Shown here: positions 24,745 through 32,039 of the stretch, piece by piece
Numbering within the stretch: the first letter of the stretch is position 1
Layout of the letters: the number at the start of each line of letters is the position of its first letter
From: UBA1151 sp963579925
GTDB lineage: Bacteria > Chloroflexota > Dehalococcoidia > Lucifugimonadales > Lucifugimonadaceae
Length of the DNA: 35,645 bases
Reading direction: 5' to 3'
Assembly: GCA_963579925.1 (NCBI GenBank)
Contig: CAUZJA010000004.1
Location: forward strand, 1 to 35,645
The notes under the pieces: model-generated
Told to the model about the DNA's origin: nothing
What the model saw: the letters and a program-made list of their open reading frames with translations, nothing else
The model's database searches: none
Program-made: the position numbers and the translations under genes

Positions 24745-24880
24745 GTCATCCTGCGGCCGCCTCGGCCCGCGGGATCTCAGCAAAGACCACGAGCCACGTG
24801 CGGTCAACGGGCGATGCAGGTTGATCACACATGATCGATGCAGACGCTGAGATCCCGGCCACAAAGCTGTCCAGGATGAC
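24745..24880. repeat. Inverted pair of GTCATCC...GGGATCTCAGC arms (MITE-like)
   Basis: The left arm runs from GTCATCCTG to GGGATCTCAGC (24745-24781). The right arm, GCTGAGATCCCGG to AGGATGAC (24846-24880), is its inverted and diverged relative. The 64-base centre is unique. The total of 136 bp with matching inverted ends resembles a small non-autonomous palindromic element. Confidence 0.6.
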
Positions 24881-24952
24881 AATTACGGTGGATGCCTGTG
24901 CGCAAAAAAAGAAATCCCTTCTCAAGTCATGCCGCCAGCGTAAGCTACGAAA

Positions 24953-25309
24953 ATGTACGCACGATTCGCGGTAATTCAGGCAGCCGTAATAGCTACAGCC
25001 ACCGTGGCCCTCATCACGTTCATCGCTATCCGAGACGGCAGCGACAACTACATCGCATGGTGGGCAATCCCACTCGCCTGGGCGCTCGTCTATGCAACTC
25101 TCATCTTGGTCTCGGTTTATCTGGTAATGAGCAAGCCTGTCTCATACTCAGCATTCAGAATCGCAACGGTTCTCAGCAGCATAGCCATTCCTGTCTCATT
25201 TTCAGGAGTGGGCTTCACCAATAGCCCCGTGATGGTGTTCACGACATTCTCAACGGTGATATTACTCACTGGGATTCGTCACCAACGCTCGCTGGTCGAA
25301 TACTCGTAG
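24953..25309 (+). CDS. Small four-helix membrane protein, function unknown
   Basis: The 118-aa product has four hydrophobic stretches (about 5-25, 36-57, 67-90 and 93-108) with short loops and a basic C-terminal tail (GIRHQRSLVEYS). That is enough to predict an integral inner-membrane protein, but no family is recognised. ATG 24953 has no strong Shine-Dalgarno. The gene is 51 bases upstream of the MBL-fold gene on the same strand, so they may be co-transcribed. Confidence 0.55.
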   Translation: MYARFAVIQAAVIATATVALITFIAIRDGSDNYIAWWAIPLAWALVYATLILVSVYLVMSKPVSYSAFRIATVLSSIAIPVSFSGVGFTNSPVMVFTTFSTVILLTGIRHQRSLVEYS

Positions 25310-25360
25310 CCCGTTAATCGTAGGATTGCGCCTCGCACACCAACCACGGGAGTATCAATC

Positions 25361-26290
25361 TTGCCAAAACTACACGTCCTCGCATCCGGCGGTCCCCGAC
25401 CCACAATGGCGCGCTTCGGCTCCGCTCACGTCGTCGAAGCAGGCGGACGCAAGATCATGTTCGACTGCGGCCCAGCCGCCACGTACAAGATGGTGCAGGC
25501 AGGACTCCACCCGCTGGATATCGACTACCTCTTCTTCACCCACCACCACTTCGACCACGATATCGACTACCCGTGCATGCTCATGACCCGTTGGGACGAG
25601 AGCATCGGCAAAGAGAACACGCTCAATGTCTTCGGCCCCAACAACACTGAGTCGATCACCGAACGCCTAGTCGGCGAAGATGGCGCATTTGCCTACGACC
25701 TGAACGCCCGCCAGAACCACCCCCTCAGCAAAGCCATGTTTGAGCTACGCGGCGGCACACTCCCTCGCCCAAACATGAACGTAGCTGCCCACGACGTAGG
25801 CCCCGGCACCGTCTTCACCGGCAACGACTTCGAAGTCACCGCAGCACCAGCCGAACACGTTGAGCCGTTCCACGACTCCCTTGCATACCGCCTCGACACC
25901 AAAGAAGGCTCAATCGTCTTCACCGGCGACACCCAGCCCTGCGAAAAAGTAGTCGATCTGGCGCGTGGCGCAGACGTCCTAGTCACCATGTGTGGCAACT
26001 TCGACTCCAATCTTGAAAAACGGGGCATCGCCTGGGGCCAGACCGGCACGCTAGGTGCCGCAGAAGTCGCCGCCGAAGCTGGAGTAGGTGAGTTATTCCT
26101 CGTCCACGTAGGCCCGGACCTTTCGTCCCCAGAAGGCCGAGTAAAAGGCATCAAAGAGATCAATGAGATCTATGACGGCAAAGTAACCATGACCGACGAG
26201 CTACAAACCTACGACTGGCACCAACACGAACACGCCAACCCAGACGTCCCCCCAGACCCAGAAACCCGCCCCCACATCCACCGACACTAA
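25361..26290 (+). CDS. MBL-fold metallo-hydrolase (RNase Z/AtsA-like)
   Basis: This 309-aa metallo-beta-lactamase-fold hydrolase has the zinc motif H-x-H-x-D-H at residues 61-66 (THHHFDHD). His in AEHVEPFHDS, the conserved FTGDTQP (Asp ligand) and the late HVGPDL complete the two-metal site. The layout resembles the RNase Z/arylsulfatase AtsA subgroup without the RNase Z exosite arm, so a small-molecule ester, lactone or sulfate ester is a possible substrate. The start is a TTG at 25361 with GGGAG about 9 bases upstream. The tail is His/Pro-rich. It is convergent with the antiporter gene. Confidence 0.9.
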   Translation: MPKLHVLASGGPRPTMARFGSAHVVEAGGRKIMFDCGPAATYKMVQAGLHPLDIDYLFFTHHHFDHDIDYPCMLMTRWDESIGKENTLNVFGPNNTESITERLVGEDGAFAYDLNARQNHPLSKAMFELRGGTLPRPNMNVAAHDVGPGTVFTGNDFEVTAAPAEHVEPFHDSLAYRLDTKEGSIVFTGDTQPCEKVVDLARGADVLVTMCGNFDSNLEKRGIAWGQTGTLGAAEVAAEAGVGELFLVHVGPDLSSPEGRVKGIKEINEIYDGKVTMTDELQTYDWHQHEHANPDVPPDPETRPHIHRH

Positions 26291-26305
26291 GTCGCTCGCA
26301 GCCTT

Positions 26306-26403
26306 GTAGTCGCCGGGCTTGCCCGGCCCCAGCCTCGCCGTCACTCAACAGCACATCAACCCATGAGCGGCGTATGAAGCGTTGGTGGGGCAAGCCCCAT
26401 ATA
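26306..26403. repeat. GTAG-headed BIME-like pair, GCCGGGC type
   Basis: GTAG (26306-26309) leads to GCCGGGC-TT-GCCCGGC (26312-26327). The inverted partner has TGGGGC-AA-GCCCCA (26386-26399) and ends in a degenerate TATAG. The two arms are related when one is reverse-complemented, and the same arrangement recurs at 28161-28263. It sits just after the MBL gene stop. Confidence 0.6.
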
Positions 26404-26485
26404 GGAGAGAGGCAATGTAGTCGGCAGCCCCCCTCTTCACCGCCCGCGGCCAGTACCAGCTTTGCTGTGCCCGTGCGGCAGGCAC

Positions 26486-28109
26486 CTAGCCAAGGTGATC
26501 GGCCTGCGGCTCAAACTGAATCTCCGTCTCGGCCGTTAGCGGCTCCACCGGATAACTCTCCGCCCACGACGTGTACCCACCAAGTAGCGCTGAAGCGTCG
26601 AACCCCAGCTGAGTGAGTTGGTGCGCCGCACGGGCGCTCGTTGCTTCATCCTGTCAGGTGCAGTACGCCACCACTGACAGACCTTCTGGCATCGTCCTTG
26701 CCCACTCAGCGATTCGATCTGGCGGAACTCTGATATCGCCCGCAATCCTACCGTTATCCTGCTCGTAACTCATTCGTGATCGCACATCCAGAATGAGCGG
26801 CGGATCCGGCGACTCCAATCGCTGCTGCAATTCCTCAACAGATATCCGAGGAATAACTTCCTCGTGCCCGCCAAATATCGCTGCGGCATCAGATTCGCGC
26901 TCTTCCTCATGCACCTCGCCAGATATACGGCGGGCGTACCAGGCCGTGGCAGGCGTGGCGGATGCACCGTGCAATACCGTCGACGCTAACACCACGATTC
27001 CGACTACCGCAAAGAGTTCTTCCGCGCCTGGAACACCTGCGTGGACAGCCAACAACGCCAGCAAAAGCGAGTTCAGCCCACGCGGCCCAAACCACGAGAT
27101 AAATAGCCGCGCCTCCCAGCTTGCGCGCGCCCTGGAGAGCACTAACCCAAGAGAGCCGGGCCTGACAAGAAAGATCAATATCGCAGCGAGCGCAATCGAT
27201 GGCCAGAATGGCGCATCGGGAAGAACCTCAGATAGAACCACCCCGAACAGCACAAACGACAGCAACATCGTCATTTCAGACGTAGTCTCGCCGTACTCCA
27301 GGAAGCGATCGCACAGCGTCTGGTTCAGCAGCACCACGGCAAGTCCCGCGGCGAACGCCGCCAGGAAACCGTCACCACCAACGGCCGTACCAGCCGCATA
27401 AGAACCCAACACCAGTCCGATTCCGTAAAGCGACTGCAGCTCCCACCGGATTGGAGCCTGCTTATCCAATCGGAAGATGAGCCACGAACCGGCGCAGCCA
27501 ATAGCGAACCCAACCACGGGCCCCAGCACGATCAGCTTCAAAACAAACTCAATCCAGTCGACGCTGCCGTAACCGGTCGAAGTCGCCACGGCAATCAAGA
27601 TCAAGATGGTCGGCAGCACCACAAGATCGTTCATTCCGGCCTCGATACGCAGCGCCTGCCGGATCGGGCGAGGAATACGCGGGTCACGAATCACTTCCCG
27701 CAACACGACTGGGTCGGTCGATGCCAGTACCGCCCCGCCAATGAACGCCAGAGTGACAGGGAAGCCGATCAGCCATATCAATGCACCGGCCCCCAGCGAA
27801 ATCACCAGCGCAGTCCCCGGGCCAAGCACCAACACAGGAATAATCCATCGAGACCGCAGCTCATCTATTTGCAGCTTCACCGCGTCAAGAAACAGGACAA
27901 GGGCCAGCGCTATCGTGGCGATGATCTCAAGAATCGGATCTTCCAACTTCCATCTCGATGAGCCCCAGTCCGCCATCGCCAATCAGAAGCCCCAACCCCA
28001 GGAAAAGAAAGGCGAACGAAACAGGCGTGCGATCAACCAGCCCAGAAATCAGCGGCGTCGCAATCAGAACAATAGCTACGAGCGAAAACCTGCCCACGGA
28101 ATCAATCAT
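26486..28109 (-). CDS. CPA1-type Na+(K+)/H+ antiporter fused to a rhodanese domain; frameshift and in-frame TGA
   Basis: The N-terminus (ATG 28109) reads TM1 and TM2 of a CPA1 antiporter (LVAIVLIATPLISGLV; FAFLFLGLGLLIGDGGLGLIEMEVG). One extra base (or two missing) at 27938-27947 then moves the frame to DPILEIIATIALALVLFLDAVKLQ, and about 10 further helices follow, including the ion-site ASTDPV and GMNDLVVLP segments. A cytosolic rhodanese domain begins near LILDVRSRMSYEQDNGRIAGDIRVP and reaches VVAYCT, where TGA (26654-26656) occurs. In the same frame 55 more codons give QDEATSARAAHQL...LLGGYTSWAESYP, the rest of a rhodanese domain, ending at TAG 26486. The antiporter would exchange Na+ or K+ for H+ at the inner membrane; the rhodanese handles sulfane sulfur. 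TGA may encode selenocysteine, or the gene may be decaying. Confidence 0.75.
26623..26656 (-). promoter_or_regulatory. Candidate bacterial SECIS: in-frame TGA with downstream hairpin
   Basis: Counting the T of TGA as 1, GCGCC (20-24) pairs with GGCGC (30-34) around the loop CGUGC (25-29). Bacterial SECIS elements require a short GC-rich stem, placed roughly 16-37 bases after UGA, with a G among the first loop bases. This hairpin meets those rules, and GU lies in the loop. The match is suggestive only, because short GC stems are common in GC-rich coding DNA. No selA, selB, selC or selD gene lies in the window. Confidence 0.35.
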
Positions 28110-28160
28110 GATGGGCTAATGATTGATGGACGGCACACAGTGAGTCAACTACCTACGCTG

Positions 28161-28263
28161 GTAGCCGCCGGGCTTACCCGGCCCCACGGTGGACGTCGGT
28201 TCGCGTAACTATGGAACCTCACCTGACGAATGCGGTGGTGGGTGGGGCAAGCCCCACGGCTAC
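28161..28263. repeat. GTAG...CTAC BIME-like inverted pair
   Basis: GTAG (28161-28164) leads to GCCGGG (28167-28172) / CCCGGC (28177-28182). The inverted arm has GTGGGGC-AA-GCCCCAC (28242-28257) and ends CGGCTAC at 28263, so the 103-bp element starts with GTAG and ends with CTAC. It lies between the antiporter start and the GMC oxidoreductase stop. Confidence 0.7.
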
Positions 28264-28291
28264 CGGATCAAGAAAATCGCCACGTAACGCG

Positions 28292-29860
28292 CTAGCCACC
28301 CTCTTTAATCAGATCAGACATCCGCTCGCCAATCGCCATCGTCGTGACATTTGTGTTGGCGCGGATGCAGTTCGGCATGATCGATGCGTCCACAACCCGC
28401 AGACCGCTCACGCCCTTCACCTTGCCGTACTGGTCCACCACCGCCATGGGGTCGCTGTCTGGTCCCATCTTAACCGTGGCTGAAACATGATGGCCGGTAG
28501 AGACGTCGCGCCGAATCCACGCATTAAGCGCTTCGTCACTCTCAAGATCCTCTTCAAGCGGTGTTCGACGGTAGTCGACCATCTCTTCGATGTCAGGGTG
28601 AGCCTCGTAATTCACCAGCATTCGAACGCCCTCACGCATCCGTCGAATATCTTCTTCTTCCTCAAAATAGTTGTAATCGAGATTCGGTTGATCGCGATAG
28701 TCGCCGCTATTGAGCTTCAACTCGCCATGGCCAAGAGCCAGATTGAGGCCCAGCGTCGCCGCGATACCGAATGGCTCCGTGCGCAGCCCACCTCGATCCG
28801 GCCGTTCACTTGCGACCGCGGCGAAGTAGACGATCATGTCATTCTTCACGTCAGAGTTATCAGCCGTGTACCGCAACGTCAGCTGCGCACGCGGCCCCAT
28901 GTTGTCGTGCTCAATCTCAGGTTTCGTGGCCCACTGCACTTGCACAATTGGGTGATCACGAAGGTTCTGACCCACGCCGGGCGAATCGACAATGGTCGAT
29001 ATCCCATGCTCTTGGAGGTGCGCCGTCGGCCCAACACCGGACAGCATCAAAAGCTGCGGCGATGCGATTGCACCGGCGCTGAGTATCACTTCATTCGCCA
29101 TAATCTCGAATGTTTCGTCGCCCGATATCGCCTCAACGCCAATAGCTCTCGGCGTACTCCCGCTGTGGTCAAACAGCACTCGCTTCACCGACACATCGCC
29201 CCGGATAGTCAGATTGAGGCGATGCCGTGAGAGGCCCAGATATCCGATGTTTGTCGACCATCGAATGCCATTGGGATTGTTGAGCGCCATGGGCCCAATG
29301 CCTTCTGAATCCGGCGCATTCACGTCTTCGCAAGCAGGGAACCCCGCGGCGAGCGCCGCCTTCTCAAACGCAAATGAACCCGGAAGCCACTGATCACGAG
29401 GGAATCGATGGCAAACGATCGGCCCTTCGGCTCCATGAAAATCACCGGGATTGTCCCGGTACGTCATGTCCGTTTCCATCTTGTTGAAATACGGAGCAAC
29501 CTGGTTGTAACTCCACTTGTCGTTGCCCCAGCTCGCCCAGTCATCGTAGTCGCCCGGCATGCCGCGCAAGAAGATCTGGCCGTTGATGGCGCTTGAACCG
29601 CCGGTCACCCTGCCGCGTGGCACCAGCATCTCCGTCGCAGAATCCGTCGCACGCGCCGTGAACTGCCAGTTGTGATCGCTTGTGTAAATCTCCGTGCCCG
29701 TCGCGTACCCGTACTTCACCTCATCGGGAAGATCGTCCACCTCGGGATAGTCCGGCCCCGCCTCAATGAGCAGCACAGACGTGCCGGGATCTTCCGTCAG
29801 CCGGGTCGCCAGAATCGAACCGGCTGAACCAGCGCCAATCACAATGTAGTCATACTGCAT
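28292..29860 (-). CDS. GMC-family FAD oxidoreductase (choline/alcohol dehydrogenase-like)
   Basis: This 522-aa flavoenzyme oxidises an alcohol to an aldehyde or ketone. The FAD-binding GxGxxG is at residues 9-14 (VIGAGSAGS), followed by LLIEAGP. GMC signature 1 is RGRVTGGSSAINGQIFLRG, and signature 2 is the region around GAIASPQLLMLSGVGP. The catalytic His pair is in STGHHVSATVKMG, with the partner Asn/His region at PNCIRANTN. Length and architecture match choline dehydrogenase and related polyethylene-glycol or alcohol dehydrogenases; the substrate is unknown. It has no signal peptide. ATG 29860 starts at the FAD motif. It is divergent from the TPP enzyme. Confidence 0.9.
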   Translation of the reverse strand: MQYDYIVIGAGSAGSILATRLTEDPGTSVLLIEAGPDYPEVDDLPDEVKYGYATGTEIYTSDHNWQFTARATDSATEMLVPRGRVTGGSSAINGQIFLRGMPGDYDDWASWGNDKWSYNQVAPYFNKMETDMTYRDNPGDFHGAEGPIVCHRFPRDQWLPGSFAFEKAALAAGFPACEDVNAPDSEGIGPMALNNPNGIRWSTNIGYLGLSRHRLNLTIRGDVSVKRVLFDHSGSTPRAIGVEAISGDETFEIMANEVILSAGAIASPQLLMLSGVGPTAHLQEHGISTIVDSPGVGQNLRDHPIVQVQWATKPEIEHDNMGPRAQLTLRYTADNSDVKNDMIVYFAAVASERPDRGGLRTEPFGIAATLGLNLALGHGELKLNSGDYRDQPNLDYNYFEEEEDIRRMREGVRMLVNYEAHPDIEEMVDYRRTPLEEDLESDEALNAWIRRDVSTGHHVSATVKMGPDSDPMAVVDQYGKVKGVSGLRVVDASIMPNCIRANTNVTTMAIGERMSDLIKEGG

Positions 29861-30226
29861 TTACGTGCTCCGAGACGATGTGAATCGTCGGTATATAAAG
29901 AGCGCATCTACCGCGCGAGTTGGGCGATTGCGTCTCGCATTTGGCGTGGATGCTAAGCGATTTACTTTGTTTTATGTGACGTTATTTCTATCGATATCGA
30001 CGACTTTTATACGAGTTGCGCCGGAATGCGTCAGATTAATTCATTGAGGCCGGTTGCACCACAAGTAATTCAGTGCTGATTCCAGAAAATTGAACGCTGA
30101 ATTCTCACATCGCACATGCTCTTATATGAAGCACGTAGTGCCCCAAAACAGATCGTTGTGTGGTCTAATGCGCCCCAGCGCGTCAGCTAGCACATAAAAA
30201 TCGCATCACGACGGAGAAATCGACCC
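29861..30226. other. 366-bp AT-rich divergent promoter region
   Basis: No coding gene is supported; this region is clearly more AT-rich than its surroundings. It includes an inverted repeat GACGAT-GTGA-ATCGTC (29874-29889) just upstream of the GMC oxidoreductase start, a palindrome TCGATATCGA near 29995, and a TATATA-like stretch near 29891 on the GMC side. An extended -10 element lies at 30161-30169 on the TPP side. Confidence 0.5.
30161..30169 (+). promoter_or_regulatory. Extended -10 promoter of the TPP enzyme gene
   Basis: TGGTCTAAT has the TGn extension followed by TCTAAT, which matches five of six consensus bases. There is no clear -35 box, as is common with extended -10 promoters. The start would lie about 50 bases before ATG 30227, leaving room for the GGAG ribosome site. 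Confidence 0.35.
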
Positions 30227-31903
30227 ATGCCCCCAATGAACGGTGCCCGCTTCATAGCCGAAACAATGCACGGATACGGCGTCACCCACTTCTTCCTCAT
30301 GCCCGTGATCATCCCTGAAGCAATGCCGCACCTTGAAGAGTTGGGCATCCAGCGCGTAATGGGGCACAGCGAAAAAGGCGTCGCCTACATGGCAGACGGC
30401 TACGGCAGGGTCAGTGGTCGCGCCGGTGTCTGTGGCGCACAGTCCGTTGGTGCAAACAACCTTGCAGCAGCACTCCAAGACGCGTATCTCGGCTGCTCAC
30501 CAGTAGTCGCCCTCACCGGTCGATTGCCGCAGGTCCAGCAACAGCGCAACGCCTACCAGGAGGTCGATCACACCGACCCCTTCAACGCCACCACCAAGTA
30601 CAACGTGATGGTTGATTCAGTCGAAGAGTTGCCAGTATTCTTGCGACAGGCCTTCCGTGAAGCCACATCCGGCACTCCCGGACCGGCACACCTCGACCTG
30701 GTCGGGATCGCCGGTAACGCGACTGCAAATGACGAAGCCGACATCGATGTATTCGTCGAAGAAACGTTCATCGAGGCACCCGCATTCCGGCCTGAACCCG
30801 ATGTCGACTCCGTACGAGCCGCCATTGGGGAGCTTGTGAACGCTGAGCGACCAATCATCGTCGCCGGCGGTGGCGTTAAGGTTTCCGGCGCCAGTGCAGA
30901 GCTGATGGAGCTTGCAGAGACGCTGCAGATCCCCGTCGCCACTGCGCTAAACGCCAAAGAGACGTTCCCGCCAGACCACCCACTGGCAGTCGGCGTGCCC
31001 GGCTCGTACTCACGAGAGTGCGCCAATCGCGCCGTGAGTGAGGCCGACGTGGTGTTCTACATCGGCAGCCACACCGGAGGGCAGGTCACCAACGAGTGGA
31101 CTGTGCCAAGGCCCGGCGTCAAAGTTCTGCAACTCGATATCAACCCTGCAGAATTGGGCCGTTCGTACCCAATCACCGTCGGTATGCAGGGCGATGTGAA
31201 GGCGTCGCTGCGAAAAATGCTCCTCAACATAGACGCACCGCCCAGCGAGTCACGCTCCAAGTGGGTTGGCCGCGTGCAGGAGCTGGTGAGCAACTGGCGA
31301 GACAGCGTCAAAGACGTCGCCAATTCAGACGCAATGCCACTGCGACCAGAGCGACTCTGCACAGAGCTCGCAGACGTGCTCCCCGGCAACTCAATCCTCG
31401 TCTCAGACACCGGCCACTCCGGCATCTGGACCGGCACCATGGTCGACTTCAAGAGCCCTGAGCAGTCGTACATCCGCTGTGCAGGCTCGCTAGGCTGGGC
31501 CATCCCCGCGGCGATAGGCGCCAAGGCTGCAGCACCAGACCGGCCCGTCATTTGCTTCACCGGCGACGGCGGCAGCTGGTACCACTGGACGGAACTTGAG
31601 ACCGCGCTGCGCAACAACCTCAACACCGTCACAGTCATCAACAACAACGCCTCTCTCAACCAGGAGCGAGGCCTCAACGAACGAATCTACGGCGGCGCAC
31701 TCCCCGGCTCCGACCACATGTGGAAACTCCGAGAAACCGACTTCGCCGCAATGGGCAACGCTATGGGCCTACTGGGCCTCACGGTAACCAAACCCGGCCA
31801 ACTAGACAGCGCCATGGACCAGGCCCTCTCAGCCAACGTCCCAGCAGTAATAGACGTAAAAACAGACATAGAAGGCATAGCCCCCGGCGCCTGGACTTCA
31901 TAG
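30227..31903 (+). CDS. Thiamine-pyrophosphate enzyme, acetolactate synthase-like
   Basis: This 558-aa three-domain TPP enzyme (Pyr, central DHS-like, PP domains) carries out 2-oxo-acid decarboxylation or carboligation. Glu49 in GHSEKGVAYMADGYGR is the residue that activates TPP. The central domain has the usual PIIVAGGGV. The TPP/Mg2+ motif GDGG (446-449) is followed at the normal distance by NNN (472-474). It is not the branched-chain acetolactate synthase by context, since no ilvN/ilvC neighbour is present. Candidates are an oxalyl-CoA- or benzoylformate-decarboxylase-like enzyme, sulfoacetaldehyde or glyoxylate carboligase types. GGAG precedes ATG 30227, and a good terminator follows. Confidence 0.9.
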   Translation: MPPMNGARFIAETMHGYGVTHFFLMPVIIPEAMPHLEELGIQRVMGHSEKGVAYMADGYGRVSGRAGVCGAQSVGANNLAAALQDAYLGCSPVVALTGRLPQVQQQRNAYQEVDHTDPFNATTKYNVMVDSVEELPVFLRQAFREATSGTPGPAHLDLVGIAGNATANDEADIDVFVEETFIEAPAFRPEPDVDSVRAAIGELVNAERPIIVAGGGVKVSGASAELMELAETLQIPVATALNAKETFPPDHPLAVGVPGSYSRECANRAVSEADVVFYIGSHTGGQVTNEWTVPRPGVKVLQLDINPAELGRSYPITVGMQGDVKASLRKMLLNIDAPPSESRSKWVGRVQELVSNWRDSVKDVANSDAMPLRPERLCTELADVLPGNSILVSDTGHSGIWTGTMVDFKSPEQSYIRCAGSLGWAIPAAIGAKAAAPDRPVICFTGDGGSWYHWTELETALRNNLNTVTVINNNASLNQERGLNERIYGGALPGSDHMWKLRETDFAAMGNAMGLLGLTVTKPGQLDSAMDQALSANVPAVIDVKTDIEGIAPGAWTS

Positions 31904-31914
31904 GAGCGCGCAGC

Positions 31915-31940
31915 AAAGGCAGCTTTGGGGCTGCCCTTTT
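31915..31940 (+). terminator. Rho-independent terminator of the TPP enzyme gene
   Basis: GGCAGC (31918-31923) pairs with GCTGCC (31930-31935) over the loop TTTGGG, with A-rich sequence before and CTTTT after the stem. It starts 12 bases after the TAG stop, an ideal intrinsic terminator position. Confidence 0.75.
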
Positions 31941-31986
31941 CAATTGAAGGCGCGCGCGCGAAGGTGAAAAAGGCTGACCTCATGGA

Positions 31987-32015
31987 TTGACCCCTAGCGC
32001 TCACGATCTTAAGAT
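31987..32015 (+). promoter_or_regulatory. Sigma-70-like promoter of the DUF1800/DUF1501 operon
   Basis: TTGACC (31987-31992) is followed after exactly 17 bases by TAAGAT (32010-32015). It matches consensus at five and four of six bases. It follows directly after the upstream terminator and precedes the DUF1800 start by 25-52 bases. Confidence 0.5.
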
Positions 32016-32039
32016 GATCGAGACGCGCATAGCGCGGCC

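Larger units (their letters stand above)
24504..24952. other. 449-bp repeat-rich divergent spacer
   Basis: No gene is supported here. It contains the GTAG-headed palindrome at 24653-24676 and an inverted pair of GTCATCC-type arms at 24745-24781 and 24846-24880. Together with the spacer at 2468-2939 it shows both repeat families clustering in the same gaps. Confidence 0.6.

Noticed and set aside
24504..24749. N-terminal extension of the sulfatase
   Set aside because: The added 82 residues translate the repeat-rich spacer, and the real start MANDPARKPNILLIMSDD is obvious.
24892..25224. 110-codon plus-strand frame overlapping the small membrane protein
   Set aside because: It is Arg/His/Ser-rich and overlaps the hydrophobic frame at 24953-25309, which has clear transmembrane periodicity.
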